Shown here in pieces: positions 1-11,145 of a stretch of DNA of 64,000 nucleotides (the stretch's first letter is position 1; every line of letters starts with the position of its first letter). Below the pieces are notes generated by a model, which was given only the letters and a program-made list of their open reading frames with translations, was not told the origin of the DNA and ran no database searches. Both the position numbers and the translations under genes were made by a program. Source of the stretch: Solea solea (lineage: Eukaryota; Chordata; Actinopteri; Pleuronectiformes; Soleidae); assembly GCF_958295425.1 (NCBI RefSeq), contig NC_081143.1, positions 23,307,281 through 23,371,280 of the forward strand, given 5' to 3'.

Positions 1-263
1 TGTCGTCCAAAATGTGACAAAAAGGTCATAGGTTAGTATGTCGTCCAAAATTTGACCAAAACGTCATAGGTTAGTATGTCATCCAAAATTTGACAAAAAA
101 GTCATAGGTTAGCATGCCGTCCAAAATTTGACAAAATCGTCATAGGTTAGTATGTCGTCCAAAATTTGACCAAAAAGTCATAGGTTAGTATGTCGTCCAA
201 AATTGGACCAAAACGTCATAGGATAGTATGCCGTCAAAGATCAGGTAAGAATGACTTAGAGTA

Positions 264-350
264 TGTCAGGAGTTGGATTCGAACCAGTGTTCCCTGGGGT
301 AGGGTGAGATCCAAAAGCCAGTGGCTTAGACCGCTTGGCTAATTAACTGT
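264..350 (-). pseudogene. tRNA-Leu-like pseudogene inside the satellite, copy 1
   Basis: Read on the minus strand, this segment matches the layout of a vertebrate tRNA-Leu. It has A box TAGCCAAGCGG followed by TCTAAG, a long variable-arm region with CCCCAGGGA, B box GGTTCGAATCC, and a 3' end CTCCTGACA typical of tRNA-Leu genes. The 5' half of the acceptor stem no longer pairs with the 3' half, and the anticodon stem is mismatched, so it cannot make a normal tRNA. Both internal Pol III promoter boxes fit consensus. It sits in a block of about 150 bp (about 238-386) that is not satellite. Leu identity is inferred from sequence resemblance. Confidence 0.8.
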
Positions 351-2326
351 GAAACTTTACTCTATTTATTTTACACAATAAACACTATGTTGTCCAACAT
401 CACACAAGAAGTCATTGTATAGTATGTTGTTCAAAATGTAACAAAAAACTCATACTTTAGTATGTAATCTAAAATTTGACCAAAGAGTCATAGGTTAGTA
501 TGTCGTCCAAAATTTTACAAAAACGTCATAGGTTAGTATGTCGTCCAAAATTTGACAAAAACGTCATAGGTTAGTATGTCATCAAAAAATTTGAAAAGAA
601 AGTAGTAGGTTAGTATGTCGTCCAAAATGTGACAAAAAAGTCATAGGTTAGTATGTCGTCCAAAATTTGACCAAAACGTCATAGGTTAGTATGTCATCCA
701 AAATTTGACAAAAAAGTCATAGGTTAGTATGTCGTCCAAAATTTGACCAAAACGTCATAGGTAAGTATGTCGTCCAAAATTTGACCAAAACGTCATAGGT
801 TAGTATGTCGTCCAAAATTTGACCAAAACGTCATAGGTTAGTATGTCGTCCAAAATTTGACCAAAACGTCATAGGTTAGTATGTCGTCCAAAATTTGACC
901 AAAACGTCATAGGTTAGTATGTCGTCCAAAATTTGACCAAAACGTCATAGGTTAGTATGTCATCAAAAAATTTGAAAAGAAAGTAGTAGGGTAGTATGTC
1001 GTCCAAAATTTTACAAAAACGTCATAGGTAAGTATGTCGTCCAAAATTTGACCAAAACGTCATAGGTTAGTATGTCGTCCAAAATTTGACAAAAACGTCA
1101 TAGGTTAGTATGTCATCAAAAAATTTGAAAAGAAAGTAGTAGGGTAGTATGTCGTCCAAAATGTGACAAAAAAGTCATAGGTTAGTATGTCGTCCAAAAT
1201 TTGACCAAAACGTCATAGGTTAGTATGTCATCCAAAATTTGACCAAAACGTCATAGGTTAGTATGTCGTCCAAAATTTGAAAAGAAAGAAGTAGGTTAGT
1301 ATGTCGTCCAAAATTTGACAAAAACGTCATAGGTTAGTATGTCATCCAAAATTTGACAAAAAAGTCATAGGTTAGTATGTGGTCCAAAATGTGACAAAAA
1401 AGTCAGAGGTTAGTATGTGGTCCAAAATTTGACAAAAAAGTCATAGGTTAGTATGTCGTCCAAAATTTGACCAAAACGTCATAGGTTAGTATGTCGTCCA
1501 AAATTTGACCAAAACGTCATAGGTTAGTATGTCGTCCAAAATTTTACAAAAACGTCATAGGTTAGTATGTCGTCCAAAATTTTACAAAAACGTCATAGGT
1601 TAGTATGTCGTCCAAAATTTGACCAAAACGTCATAGGTTAGTATGTCGCCCAAAATTTGACAAAAACGTCATAGGTTAGTATGTCATCAAAAAATTTGAA
1701 AAGAAAGTAGTAGGTTAGTATGTCATCAAAAAATTTGAAAAGAAAGTAGTAGGTTAGTATGTCGTCCAAAATGTGACAAAAAAGTCATAGGTTAGTATGT
1801 CGTCCAAAATTTGACCAAAACGTCATAGGTTAGTATGTCATCCAAAATTTGACAAAAAAGTCATAGGTTAGTATGCCGTCCAAAATTTGACCAAAACGTC
1901 ATAGGTTAGTATGTCGTCCAAAATTTGACCAAAACGTCATAGGTTAGTATGTGGTCCAAAATTTGACAAAAACGTCATAGGTTAGTATGTCATCCAAAAT
2001 TTGACAAAAAAGTCATAGGTTAGTATGTCGTCCAAAATGTGACAAAGAAGTCATAGGTTAGTATGTGGTCCAAAATTTGACAAAAAAGTCATAGGTTAGT
2101 ATGTCGTCCAAAATTTGACCAAAACGTCATAGGTTAGTATGTCGTCCAAAATTTGACCAAAACGTCATAGGTTAGTATGTCGTCCAAAATTTGAAAAAAA
2201 AGTAGTAGGTTAGTATGTCGTCCAAAATGTGACAAAAAAGTCATAGGTTAGAATGTCGTCCAAAATTTGACCAAAACGTCATAGGATAGTATGCCGTCCA
2301 AAATCAGGTAAGAATGACTCGGAGTC

Positions 2327-2413
2327 TGTCAGGAGTTGGATTCGAACCAGTGTTCCTTGGGGTAGGGTGAGATCCAAAAGCCAGTGGCTTAAACCCCTTG
2401 GCTAATTAACTGT
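2327..2413 (-). pseudogene. tRNA-Leu-like pseudogene inside the satellite, copy 2
   Basis: This has the same minus-strand tRNA-Leu-like segment and the same flanks as the copy at 264-350, starting 2063 bp after it. The B box GGTTCGAATCC is unchanged, while the A-box region reads TAGCCAAGGGG. The downstream flank (2413-2450) has a few extra bases compared with the other copies. The shared junctions show that the block was copied with the satellite, not inserted four separate times. Confidence 0.8.
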
Positions 2414-3779
2414 GTAGCTTTAGTGAACTCTATTTCTTTGACACAAAAAATACTATGTTGTCCAACATCACACAAGAAGTCATTGTATAGTATGTTGTTC
2501 AAAATGTAACAAAAAAACACATACTTTAGTATGTAATCTAAAATTTGACGAAAAAGTCAGTGGTTAGTATGTCGTCCAAAATGTGACAAAAAAGTCATAG
2601 GTTAGTATGTCGTCCAAAATTTGACCAAAACGTCATAGGTTAGTATGTCGTCCAAAATTTGACAAAAAAGTCATAGGTTAGTATGTCGTCCAAAATTTGA
2701 CAAAAAAGTCATAGGTTAGTATGTCGTCCAAAATTTGACCAAAACGTCATAGGTTAGTATGTCGTCCAAAATTTGACAAAAAAGTCATAGGTTAGTATGT
2801 CGTCCAAAATTTGACCAAAACGTCATAGGTTAGTATGTCGTCCAAAATTTGACAAAAAAGTCATAGGTTAGTATGTCGTCCAAAATTTGACAAAAAAGTC
2901 ATAGGTTAGTATGTCGTCCAAAATTTGACCAAAACGTCATAGGTTAGTATGTCGTCCAAAATTTGACAAAAAAGTCATAGGTTAGTATGTCGTCCAAAAT
3001 TTTACCAAAACGTCATAGGTTAGTATGTCGCCCAAAATTTGACAAAAAAGTCATAGGTTAGTATGTCGTCCAAAATTTTACCAAAACATCATAGGTTAGT
3101 ATGTCGTCCAAAATTTGACAAAAAAGTCATAGGTTAGTATGTCGTCCAAAATTGGACCAAAACGTCGTAGGTTAGTATGTCATCCAAAATTTGACAAAAA
3201 AGTCATAGGTTAGTATGTCGTCCAAAATTTGACCAAAACGTCGTAGGTTAGTATGTCGTCCAAAATGTGACAAAAAAGTCATAGGTTAGTATGTCATCCA
3301 AAATGTGACAAAAAAGTCATAGGTTAGTATGTCGTCCAAAATTTGACCAAAACGTCATAGGTTAGTATGTCATCCAAAATTTGACAAAAAAGTCATAGGT
3401 TAGTATGTCGTCCAAAATTTGACCAAAACGTCATAGGTTAGTATGTCATCCAAAATTTGACAAAAAAGTCATAGGTTAGTATGTCGTCCAAAATTTTACC
3501 AAAACGTCATAGGTTAGTATGTCGTCCAAAATGTGACAAAAAAGTCATAGGTTAGTATGTTGTCCAAAATTTGACCAAAACGTCATAGGTTAGTATGGTG
3601 TCCAAAATTTGACAAAAACGTCATAGGTTAGTATGTCATCCAAAATTTGAAAATAAAGTAGTGGGTTAGTATGTCATCCAAATGTGACAAAAAAGTTATA
3701 GGTTAGTATGTCGTCCAAAATTTGACCAAAACGTCAGGATAGTACGCCGTCCAAAATCAGGTAAGAATGACTGAGAGTC

Positions 3780-3866
3780 TGTCAGGAGTTGGATTCGAAC
3801 CAGTGTTCCCTGGGGTAGGGTGGGATCCAAAAGCCAGTGGCTTAGACCGCTTGGCTAATTAACTGT
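3780..3866 (-). pseudogene. tRNA-Leu-like pseudogene inside the satellite, copy 3
   Basis: Third copy, 1453 bp after copy 2. The A box TAGCCAAGCGG and B box GGTTCGAATCC are both intact. The flanking text is shared with the other copies: a CAGGTAAGAATGACT motif on one side and CTCTATTTATTTTACACA on the other. Confidence 0.8.
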
Positions 3867-4239
3867 AAAAACTTTTATCGTACTCTATTTATTTTACACA
3901 AAAAACACTATGTTGTCCAACATCACACAAGAAGTCATTGTATAGTATGTTGTTCAAAATGTAACAAAAACTCATACTTTAGTATGTAATCTAAAATTTG
4001 ACCAAAAAGTCAGTGGTTAGTATGTCGTCCAAAATGTGACAAAAAAGTCATAGGTTAGTATGTCGTCCAAAATTTGACCAAAACGTCATAGGTTAGTATG
4101 TCGTCCAAAATTTGACAAAAAAGTCATAGGTTAGTATGTCGTCCAAAATTTGACAAAAAAGTCATAGGTTAGTATGTCGTCCAAAATTTGACCAAAACGT
4201 CATAGGTTAGTATGTCGGCCAAAATTTGACAAAAAAGTC

Positions 4240-5265
4240 ATAGGTTAGTATGTCGTCCAAAATTGGACCAAAACGTCGTAGGTTAGTATGTCATCCAAAA
4301 TTTGACAAAAAAGTCATTGTATAGTATGTCGTCCAAAATGTGACAAAAAAGTCATAGGTTAGTATGTCATCCAAAATGTGACAAAAAAGTCATAGGTTAG
4401 TATGTCGTCCAAAATTTGACCAAAACGTCATAGGTTAGTATGTCATCCAAAATTTGACAAAAAAGTCATAGGTTAGTATGTCGTCCAAAATTTGACCAAA
4501 ACGTCATAGGTTAGTATGTCGTCCAAAATTTGACAAAAAAGTCATAGGTTAGTATGTCGTCCAAAATTTGACCAAAACGTCATAGGTTAGTATGTCGTCC
4601 AAAATTTGACAAAAAAGTCATAGGTTAGTATGTCGTCCAAAATTGGACCAAAACGTCGTAGGTTAGTATGTCATCCAAAATTTGACAAAAAAGTCATTGT
4701 ATAGTATGTCGTCCAAAATGTGACGAAAAAGTCATAGGTTAGTATGTCATCCAAAATTTGACAAAAAAGTCATAGGTTAGTATGTCGTCCAAAATTGGAC
4801 CAAAACGTCGTAGGTTAGTATGTCATCCAAAATTTGACAAAAAAGTCATTGTATAGTATGTCGTCCAAAATGTGACAAAAAAGTCATAGGTTAGTATGTC
4901 ATCCAAAATGTGACAAAAAAGTCATAGGTTAGTATGTCGTCCAAAATTTGACCAAAACGTCATAGGTTAGTATGTCATCCAAAATTTGACAAAAAAGTCA
5001 TAGGTTAGTATGTCGTCCAAAATTTGACCAAAACGTCATAGGTTAGTATGTCGTCCAAAATTTGACAAAAAAGTCATAGGTTAGTATGTCGTCCAAAATT
5101 TTACCAAAACATCATAGGTTAGTATGTCGTCCAAAATTTGACAAAAAAGTCATAGGTTAGTATGTCGTCCAAAATTGGACCAAAACGTCGTAGGTTAGTA
5201 TGTCATCCAAAATTTGACAAAAAAGTCATTGTATAGTATGTCGTCCAAAATGTGACGAAAAAGTC
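4240..5265. repeat. 380-bp higher-order repeat within the satellite
   Basis: The rare monomer variant AATTGGACCAAAACGTCG recurs at 4261, 4641, 4793 and 5173. Each time it is followed by a CATCC monomer and then the odd junction GTCATTGTATAGTATG. The spacings are 380, 152 and 380 bp, that is 10, 4 and 10 monomers of exactly 38 bp. This shows amplification of multi-monomer blocks, as in higher-order repeats of other satellites. Confidence 0.85.
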
Positions 5266-5729
5266 ATAGGTTAGTATGTCATCCAAAATTTGACAAAAAA
5301 GTCATAGGTTAGTATGTCGTCCAAAATTTGACAAAAACGTCATAGGTTAGTATGTCGTCCAAAATTTGACAAAAAAGTCATAGGTTAGTATGTCGTCCAA
5401 AATTTGACAGAAAAGTCATAGGTTAGTATGTCGTCCAAAATTTGACCAAAACGTCATAGGTTAGTTTGTCGTCCAAAATGTGACAAAAAAGTCATAGGTT
5501 AGTATGTCGTCCACAATTTGACCAAAACGTCATAGGTTAGTATGTCGTCCAAAATGTGACAAAAAAGTCATAGGTTAGTATGTCATCCAAAATTTGAAAA
5601 TAAAGTAGTGGGTTAGTATGTCATCCAAAATGTGACAAAAAAGTCATAGGTTAGTATGTCGTCCAAAATTTGACCAAAACGTCATAGGATTGTATGCCGT
5701 CCAAAATCAGGTAAGAATGACTTAGAGTC

Positions 5730-5816
5730 TGTCAGGAGTTGGATTCGAACCAGTGTTCCCTGGGGTAGGGTGGGATCTAAAAGCCAGTGGCTTAGACCAC
5801 TTGGCTAATTAACTGT
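5730..5816 (-). pseudogene. tRNA-Leu-like pseudogene inside the satellite, copy 4
   Basis: Fourth copy, 1950 bp after copy 3. The A-box region reads TAGCCAAGTGG and the B box is unchanged. It shares a longer flank with copy 3 (AACTGTAAAAACT followed by ATTATCGTACTC, against TTTTATCGTACTC in copy 3), so copies 3 and 4 are the closest pair. Confidence 0.8.
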
Positions 5817-7284
5817 AAAAACTATTATCGTACTCTATTTATTTTACACAAAAAACACTATGTTGTCCAACATCACACAAGAAGTCATTGTATAGTATGT
5901 TGTCCAAAATGTAACAAAAAACTCATACTTTAGTATGTAATCTAAAATTTGACCAAAAAGTCAGTGGTTAGTATGTCGTCCAAAATGTGACAAAAAAGTC
6001 ATAGGTTAGTATGTCGTCCAAAATTTGACCAAAACGTCATAGGTTAGTATGTCGTCCAAAATTTGACAAAAAAGTCATAGGTTAGTATGTCGTCCAAAAT
6101 TTGATAAAAAAGTCATAGGTTAGTATGTCGTCCAAAATTTGACCAAAACGTCATAGGTTAGTATGTCGTCCAAAATTTGACAAAAAAGTCATAGGTTAGT
6201 ATGTCGTCCAAAATTTGATAAAAAAGTCATAGGTTAGTATGTCGTCCAAAATTTGACCAAAACGTCATAGGTTAGTATGTCATCCAAAATGTGACCAAAA
6301 CGTCATAGGTTAGTATGTTGTCCAAAATGTGACAAAAAAGTCATCGTATGGTATGTCGTCCAAAATGTGACAAAAAAGTCATAGTATAGTATGTAATATA
6401 AAATTTGACCAAAAAGTCATGGGTTAGATAAACGTATCAATTCAAATATAAACGGCTCAATTCAAATCATAACATGCTACCATAAAAGATGCTTTGAAGT
6501 GGAGTCACATGTTGCTCAATGCATCTGATAACGAAGTGGAGCGGATAGTGTGTGTGTTTGTATGTGTAAAAACTCATCTTTGTGGGGTCACTTTCTTTAC
6601 GGCAATGCAATGTGAAGAAAAGCACAATAAAAACTTCATTTCAATTTCATAACTGTTTTTTGCAACATTTTTCTCTTACTGTTCTTCACCACAGCTGCGA
6701 TTCTATATTGCGTTACTTAAATGCAGTCATGAAATGTGACATGACAAATTATTGTACATTGTTGTTGCGTTGAATTTGGCTGACGTTAAATCCTCAAAAA
6801 TCCCACCTGTATTTTGGAAAAGCGGAGCTTTCCCTGTGAGCAATATAACAACAAAAAGAATAATTTAGAGGCACGAGACTATGCCGAAGAGCTGGGTCAG
6901 TCTTAAGTAAACAGGAAAAAAGTGTTTTAAATGCACAGATTCTATCCAACCACAACAACATTATCTGAGCTGTACCTTTTGTGGTTCATTTGTTTGGTCC
7001 TGCCAGTTTACAAAATACGGAAGAGTATTAGAACCACGATCTGAGATTAAAGTCAGAATTCCGTGTGTGTGTTTTTCTGTCATAAACACCGACCTTGTCA
7101 GAACCAGTAAACGTCGTCATGGAGATCAAAACCTGGTCCTAATGAGGAAGAACCTCATTTCTAAAGAACTGGTTAAAGTTTAGGACTTGTGGTTAGGGTT
7201 AAGGTTAGTGATAGTCATTAACTGGTTAAGTTAAGGTTAGTAGTCAATGCAGTCCTGAGAAGAATAGCTGCACACACCTGTGAG

Positions 7285-7314
7285 GGTGTGTGTGTGTGTG
7301 TGTGCGTGTGTGTG
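7285..7314. repeat. (GT)n microsatellite
   Basis: Imperfect TG/GT run with one GC interruption. Confidence 0.9.
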
Positions 7315-7428
7315 CAGCATCATGGAGTGTTTGGCAGACCTTAATCAAAGGAGCACAATGGTGCCAACAGATTTACTGTCCCCTAAGACTTGTAACATGC
7401 AACCTAATTAGTCCTGGCTTACAGTGTC

Positions 7429-7452
7429 CGTGTGTGTGTGTGTGTGTGTGCG
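7429..7452. repeat. (GT)n microsatellite
   Basis: Uninterrupted TG run of about 12 units. Confidence 0.9.
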
Positions 7453-10249
7453 TTCTGTTTCCTGAATAAGCAAACATGAGAATCACTCTGTGATGCAGGT
7501 CTACGCTAACACACATGGGTACAGTATGTATATGAGGTGGCTGTGGGGAGAAATGTGCAGCCATGTGCTGCTGAATTTCCTATTAGCAGCTTTATTGTGT
7601 TTGTTCAACCACTGAAAAAAATAGAATGATAATTGAAAGCCATCCCGCTGATGTTGTGACTCGAATTAATGGCACATAAAACACCTATATGATTATTTTC
7701 AGTTTTTAATTCTCGCTCTCTGACACACATGCGACTTCATTAATTAACACGTTTGAAACAGAGGCTAACAACACACTGATCGTCTGCCTCTCACCACTGT
7801 AACATCATGGCTCTGTGCACATGGAGAACAGGGCAGGGTATCGTTTCCTCTTTTAAACCACTGATTACATTATCGGCCTCATTATAGCTAACTAATCATT
7901 TACTGTTTCACAACCTGCACAATTTACACCTACATTACATAATTGCAGTATGCGTGCTTCTGCTTACATTACTGTTAATGGGTGTGGGTGACTCTAACAT
8001 AATAATAATAATAATTAAATAGATGGGTTAGGGTGAGATCAAGTAACTTTGAGGGTTTTTGGTCTTTTTGCTTGCCTCACATGATACACAACATTTGATT
8101 TCAGATTGTCAAGGTGTATTCTGGTCAAGTGAGTGCTCCCAGTCACTCTTAAAAGAAACCAGAGCTGGCGTTACAGATTGATGATAACATTGGGGGGAGA
8201 GCCCTCAGTAGGATTCAATACTGTTGAATGACTAATGCCACTCGTAGACTTCATGATCGAAAAACGAAACTCCATGGAAGTCCTCCTGCAATCTCTCCTG
8301 TAAGTAAGTCTGCTGATGGCTCACCTTTTCTGGACACGTCCAAATGATTTCTGGTGTAAAAATATTTAATTGAGTAAAACCAGAGCCAGAGGTGGCACTG
8401 TTTAGCTACTCTCTAGTCTTTATTGACTCTGAACACTGTTATGCATCAATGATAATAGCAAAGAGGTTCATTTTAAGGAGTTAACAGAACTTAGGCAGAC
8501 TTGGCTGCCATTTTTAGTCCATCTTGCCAAGTTTAATGTGATCCATAGTGGGCCACCCACATCTTCCTGGAGAATGAGAGTTTGTGTTTAAATTTAGAAC
8601 ACTAGTGTTGTCAGCAGTATATCTATATCTCCGTGTCTTGGACCGTTTGCCCTATTTTGTTTTGCATTGGTTTTATTTTCACTTGTGCTGTTATTTCTTT
8701 TGTTTGTTACTATACCACTTTGGAAAAATACTTAATAAAAACTTAAATACAACAATGTGTATTACTAGGAGTGGGAATGTCAGTCTTTTTTAGTTTTGGT
8801 GTTTTCATAGGATTTGTTGCTGAAAGTACAAAATAAAGTTGTATTTTTTTAAAGGTTACTTCAAGACGATTGAAGAAAATTAATGTCTCAAAATTCATTT
8901 TAATAAATCATTAAAAGTCCAATTTAATGCTTTAATGTTTTATATCCCTCACTTCACCCTTCCCTTGAGAGTGTTGGGAAAACAATGAAACCTTCTGTTA
9001 CAGCAGCAAAACTCAGAAGATGCTAAGTTTGTCCATATTGGGCTATTGTAAAAATGAGAGGACATTTTTTATCATTATTATTTTTATCTTTCATTTCTAC
9101 CAAGTAAAAACTATAATAATTCATTAATTATAAATAATTAAATATTCCAAAAAACTGGACCCTTAAATGTTTGACCTTACAATGTCTAAATAGTTTTTGG
9201 GAGATATGAGTTTGAACCTTTTAAGGTCTTAAATTAGCCCAAAAACAAGCTTCATTTAAACCACATGCAATAATTATGAATTAACTAATGTGATGATTGT
9301 CTTGTGTGCAGCGCTCCTCCCGTTCTTTCCTCTCTTTGTCTCACTTATCGTTTGCAAGATTTATAAATGTGACACACAGACACACAGACACAACAATAAT
9401 CCTTTAATAATATCTAATATACTTGAATCCAACGTAATATGCAATACTTAAAGTCACAAACTCACTATCTAGTAGTGCGCTCATCCTTTATCCTTTGTGT
9501 CGCCTGCACCTCAGAGATACTGAACGTCAAGATTTCACATTCCAGCTGCCAAAACTGCTCCGCAGTCAAAACTTTAGATTACACTGAGCCAGCGTCCTCG
9601 GGGTACACTGACTATAAAATATCAAAAAAAGAACTCACACCAATTACAGAATGTATGACATAAACTATAGACTATTTGCTGTTTAAAACAATACAATATC
9701 CACAACCTATGAGATTTGAGCTGCGTTTGATTATCGATACTTGATGATAGTTTGCATTTAGGAAAAAAAGTGATGACTTTCACTCGTGGCCAGTTATCCA
9801 ACAGGCTCAAAGTGAATTGTCAATTCAAGAAAGCGTAAAACGTCCATCTGGCCGCTAATGCCAGGCAGCTTTCCAACGCACAGGTGGTCGATTTTTGATG
9901 CCTGTCCACGTTTGATGTGTCAGTTACTCGTTCCCAGGTCCAAACCATTTTCAAGGGAAGCTAAAAACAAAATGTATTATGGGACGTAGTTGAATCTACT
10001 GATGGAGTTTTTGCTCATTATTTGATGACAGTAACTATACTGTAAATACACATAGGACAATTCCAAACCCAATACAAACACAATGCGATACACGTGAAAA
10101 GTAATGTGTGTAAGTGCTTTTGCCCATTTTCCCTGAATAACTGGCACTTATTTGCAATTTGCTGCATGTTAAAATAGTGTATTAACAATTTAAAATGAAG
10201 AAAAACTGAACATTTTATTGAAAGAAAAAAAAAATACCACTGTACACCA

Positions 10250-10628
10250 GATTTTGTGTGTATATTTATTAGATATTATTAGATATAATGTATTCTATGA
10301 CTGTACAACAAGCACTGCTCTCAGTAGACCACACACAACCAGGCTACTCATTCCTCTCTACCACGTGCAATATACTGTAATTTACATAGTTTTGTCTTTG
10401 TTTATAATGTAAAAATCAAGCCCATACTGTGTATATTCTGTGTATATAACTGTCTATATTGTACATTCTACATTAAATTTTAACTTATTTTTTTTAATAG
10501 ACTTAGTGTTAACATCTTTATAAAGTGTACTTATTTTGGGTATGCATGTTTGTTATTTATTATCTTTACCGTCTTTGTTGCTGTAACAATGTAAATTTCC
10601 CCACTGCGCGACAAATAAAGGACTATCT
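10250..10628 (+). mobile_element. 3' end of a degraded LINE (L2/Rex1-like), copy A
   Basis: The segment aligns by eye with the LINE remnant at 58170-58560. Both have a CTGTACAACnAGCA stretch, a GTGCAATA motif, then CTGTAAATTT or CTGCAAATGTC text and a terminal GACAAATAAAGGA followed by TATCTTA. Such a tail, with a short repeat after AATAAAGG, is usual for fish LINEs of the L2/CR1/Rex1 group. Only the 3' untranslated end survives and no reverse transcriptase frame remains. Family assignment is from memory of such tails. Confidence 0.6.
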
Positions 10629-10781
10629 TATCATAGTTGATCATCAACTGAACTGAATATGCAACAAGTCTCAGTGTCTCTCCTTTTGTCTTTGTTGTTG
10701 TCGTCTTCCCGCTATGTCTTAATGAACTCCTCCTCTCAGCATCCAGCAACAACACTGAAAAATGCTGTTTGCTTGTAACTT

Positions 10782-11141
10782 TTAAAGATCAACACTGGGG
10801 CCAACCAAACGCTCAGGCTGAGATGAGAATCGATCTAGTTGGGGGGGTAAACTACCATTTGAAGCCACTATCACGGCCACTAAAAGATTTAAATGAAATG
10901 GAAATTGCTCCACTTTGATCACCAGCTGGCTTGTAATGACACTTATCTTTCCCATCATCTGTCCAGAGGGCAGAATAATCCCATCATCCTTCAAGGCCAG
11001 CATGATCCTACTACTCTGTGGAGAGCGGCGCGTCAGCCCGAACGCGAGGAAAAAGATCCATAAAAGTCGAATACGATTTGAAGAACATCCGCTCTCCAAT
11101 GCAACTTCTACTCCCAAGCCAATATTTTTCGAGCCAGGCAC
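10782..11141 (-). other. Unidentified 119-codon open frame
   Basis: One of the longer open frames outside known genes, beginning with ATG and ending with TGA or TAG on the minus strand. It has a hydrophobic segment (LLWIFFLAF, about residues 26-34) but no motif that I recognise. The plus strand is also open across 10915-11145, which weakens the coding case. It may be chance, a lost gene fragment, or a conserved non-coding element. I would not assign a function. Confidence 0.12.
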
Positions 11142-11145
11142 ATGA

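Larger units (their letters stand above)
1..6430. repeat. 38-bp tandem satellite array, left end outside the window
   Basis: Nearly the whole stretch is a tandem repeat of a 38-bp monomer built from the segments ATAGGTTAGTATGTCGTCC, AAAATTTGAC and CAAAACGTC or AAAAAAGTC. I count roughly 140 monomers once the four interrupting blocks are removed. The main variants are an ACCAAAACGTC type, an ACAAAAAAGTC type, a GTGACAAAAAAG type and a GAAAAGAAAGTAGTAG type. Every usual monomer holds the short dyad TGAC-N6-GTCA. The array begins mid-unit at base 1 and fades into unique DNA near 6425 after diverged monomers, so its true length is unknown. No long open frame runs through it: TAG occurs in each monomer, and 38 is not a multiple of three, so stops fall in all frames. 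It could be a centromeric, pericentromeric or interstitial satellite; the sequence alone does not decide. Confidence 0.97.
6431..10215. other. Spacer without recognised genes
   Basis: AT-rich unique-looking DNA follows the satellite. It contains two GT microsatellites (7285-7314 and 7429-7452) and a short AAT run near 7999. The short open frames have no splice signals, codon bias or family resemblance that I can see. Nothing else is recognised. Confidence 0.6.

Noticed and set aside
1..6430. The regular repeats were considered as a CRISPR-like array.
   Set aside because: There are no unique spacers between units; the whole 38-bp unit repeats head to tail, in a vertebrate context.
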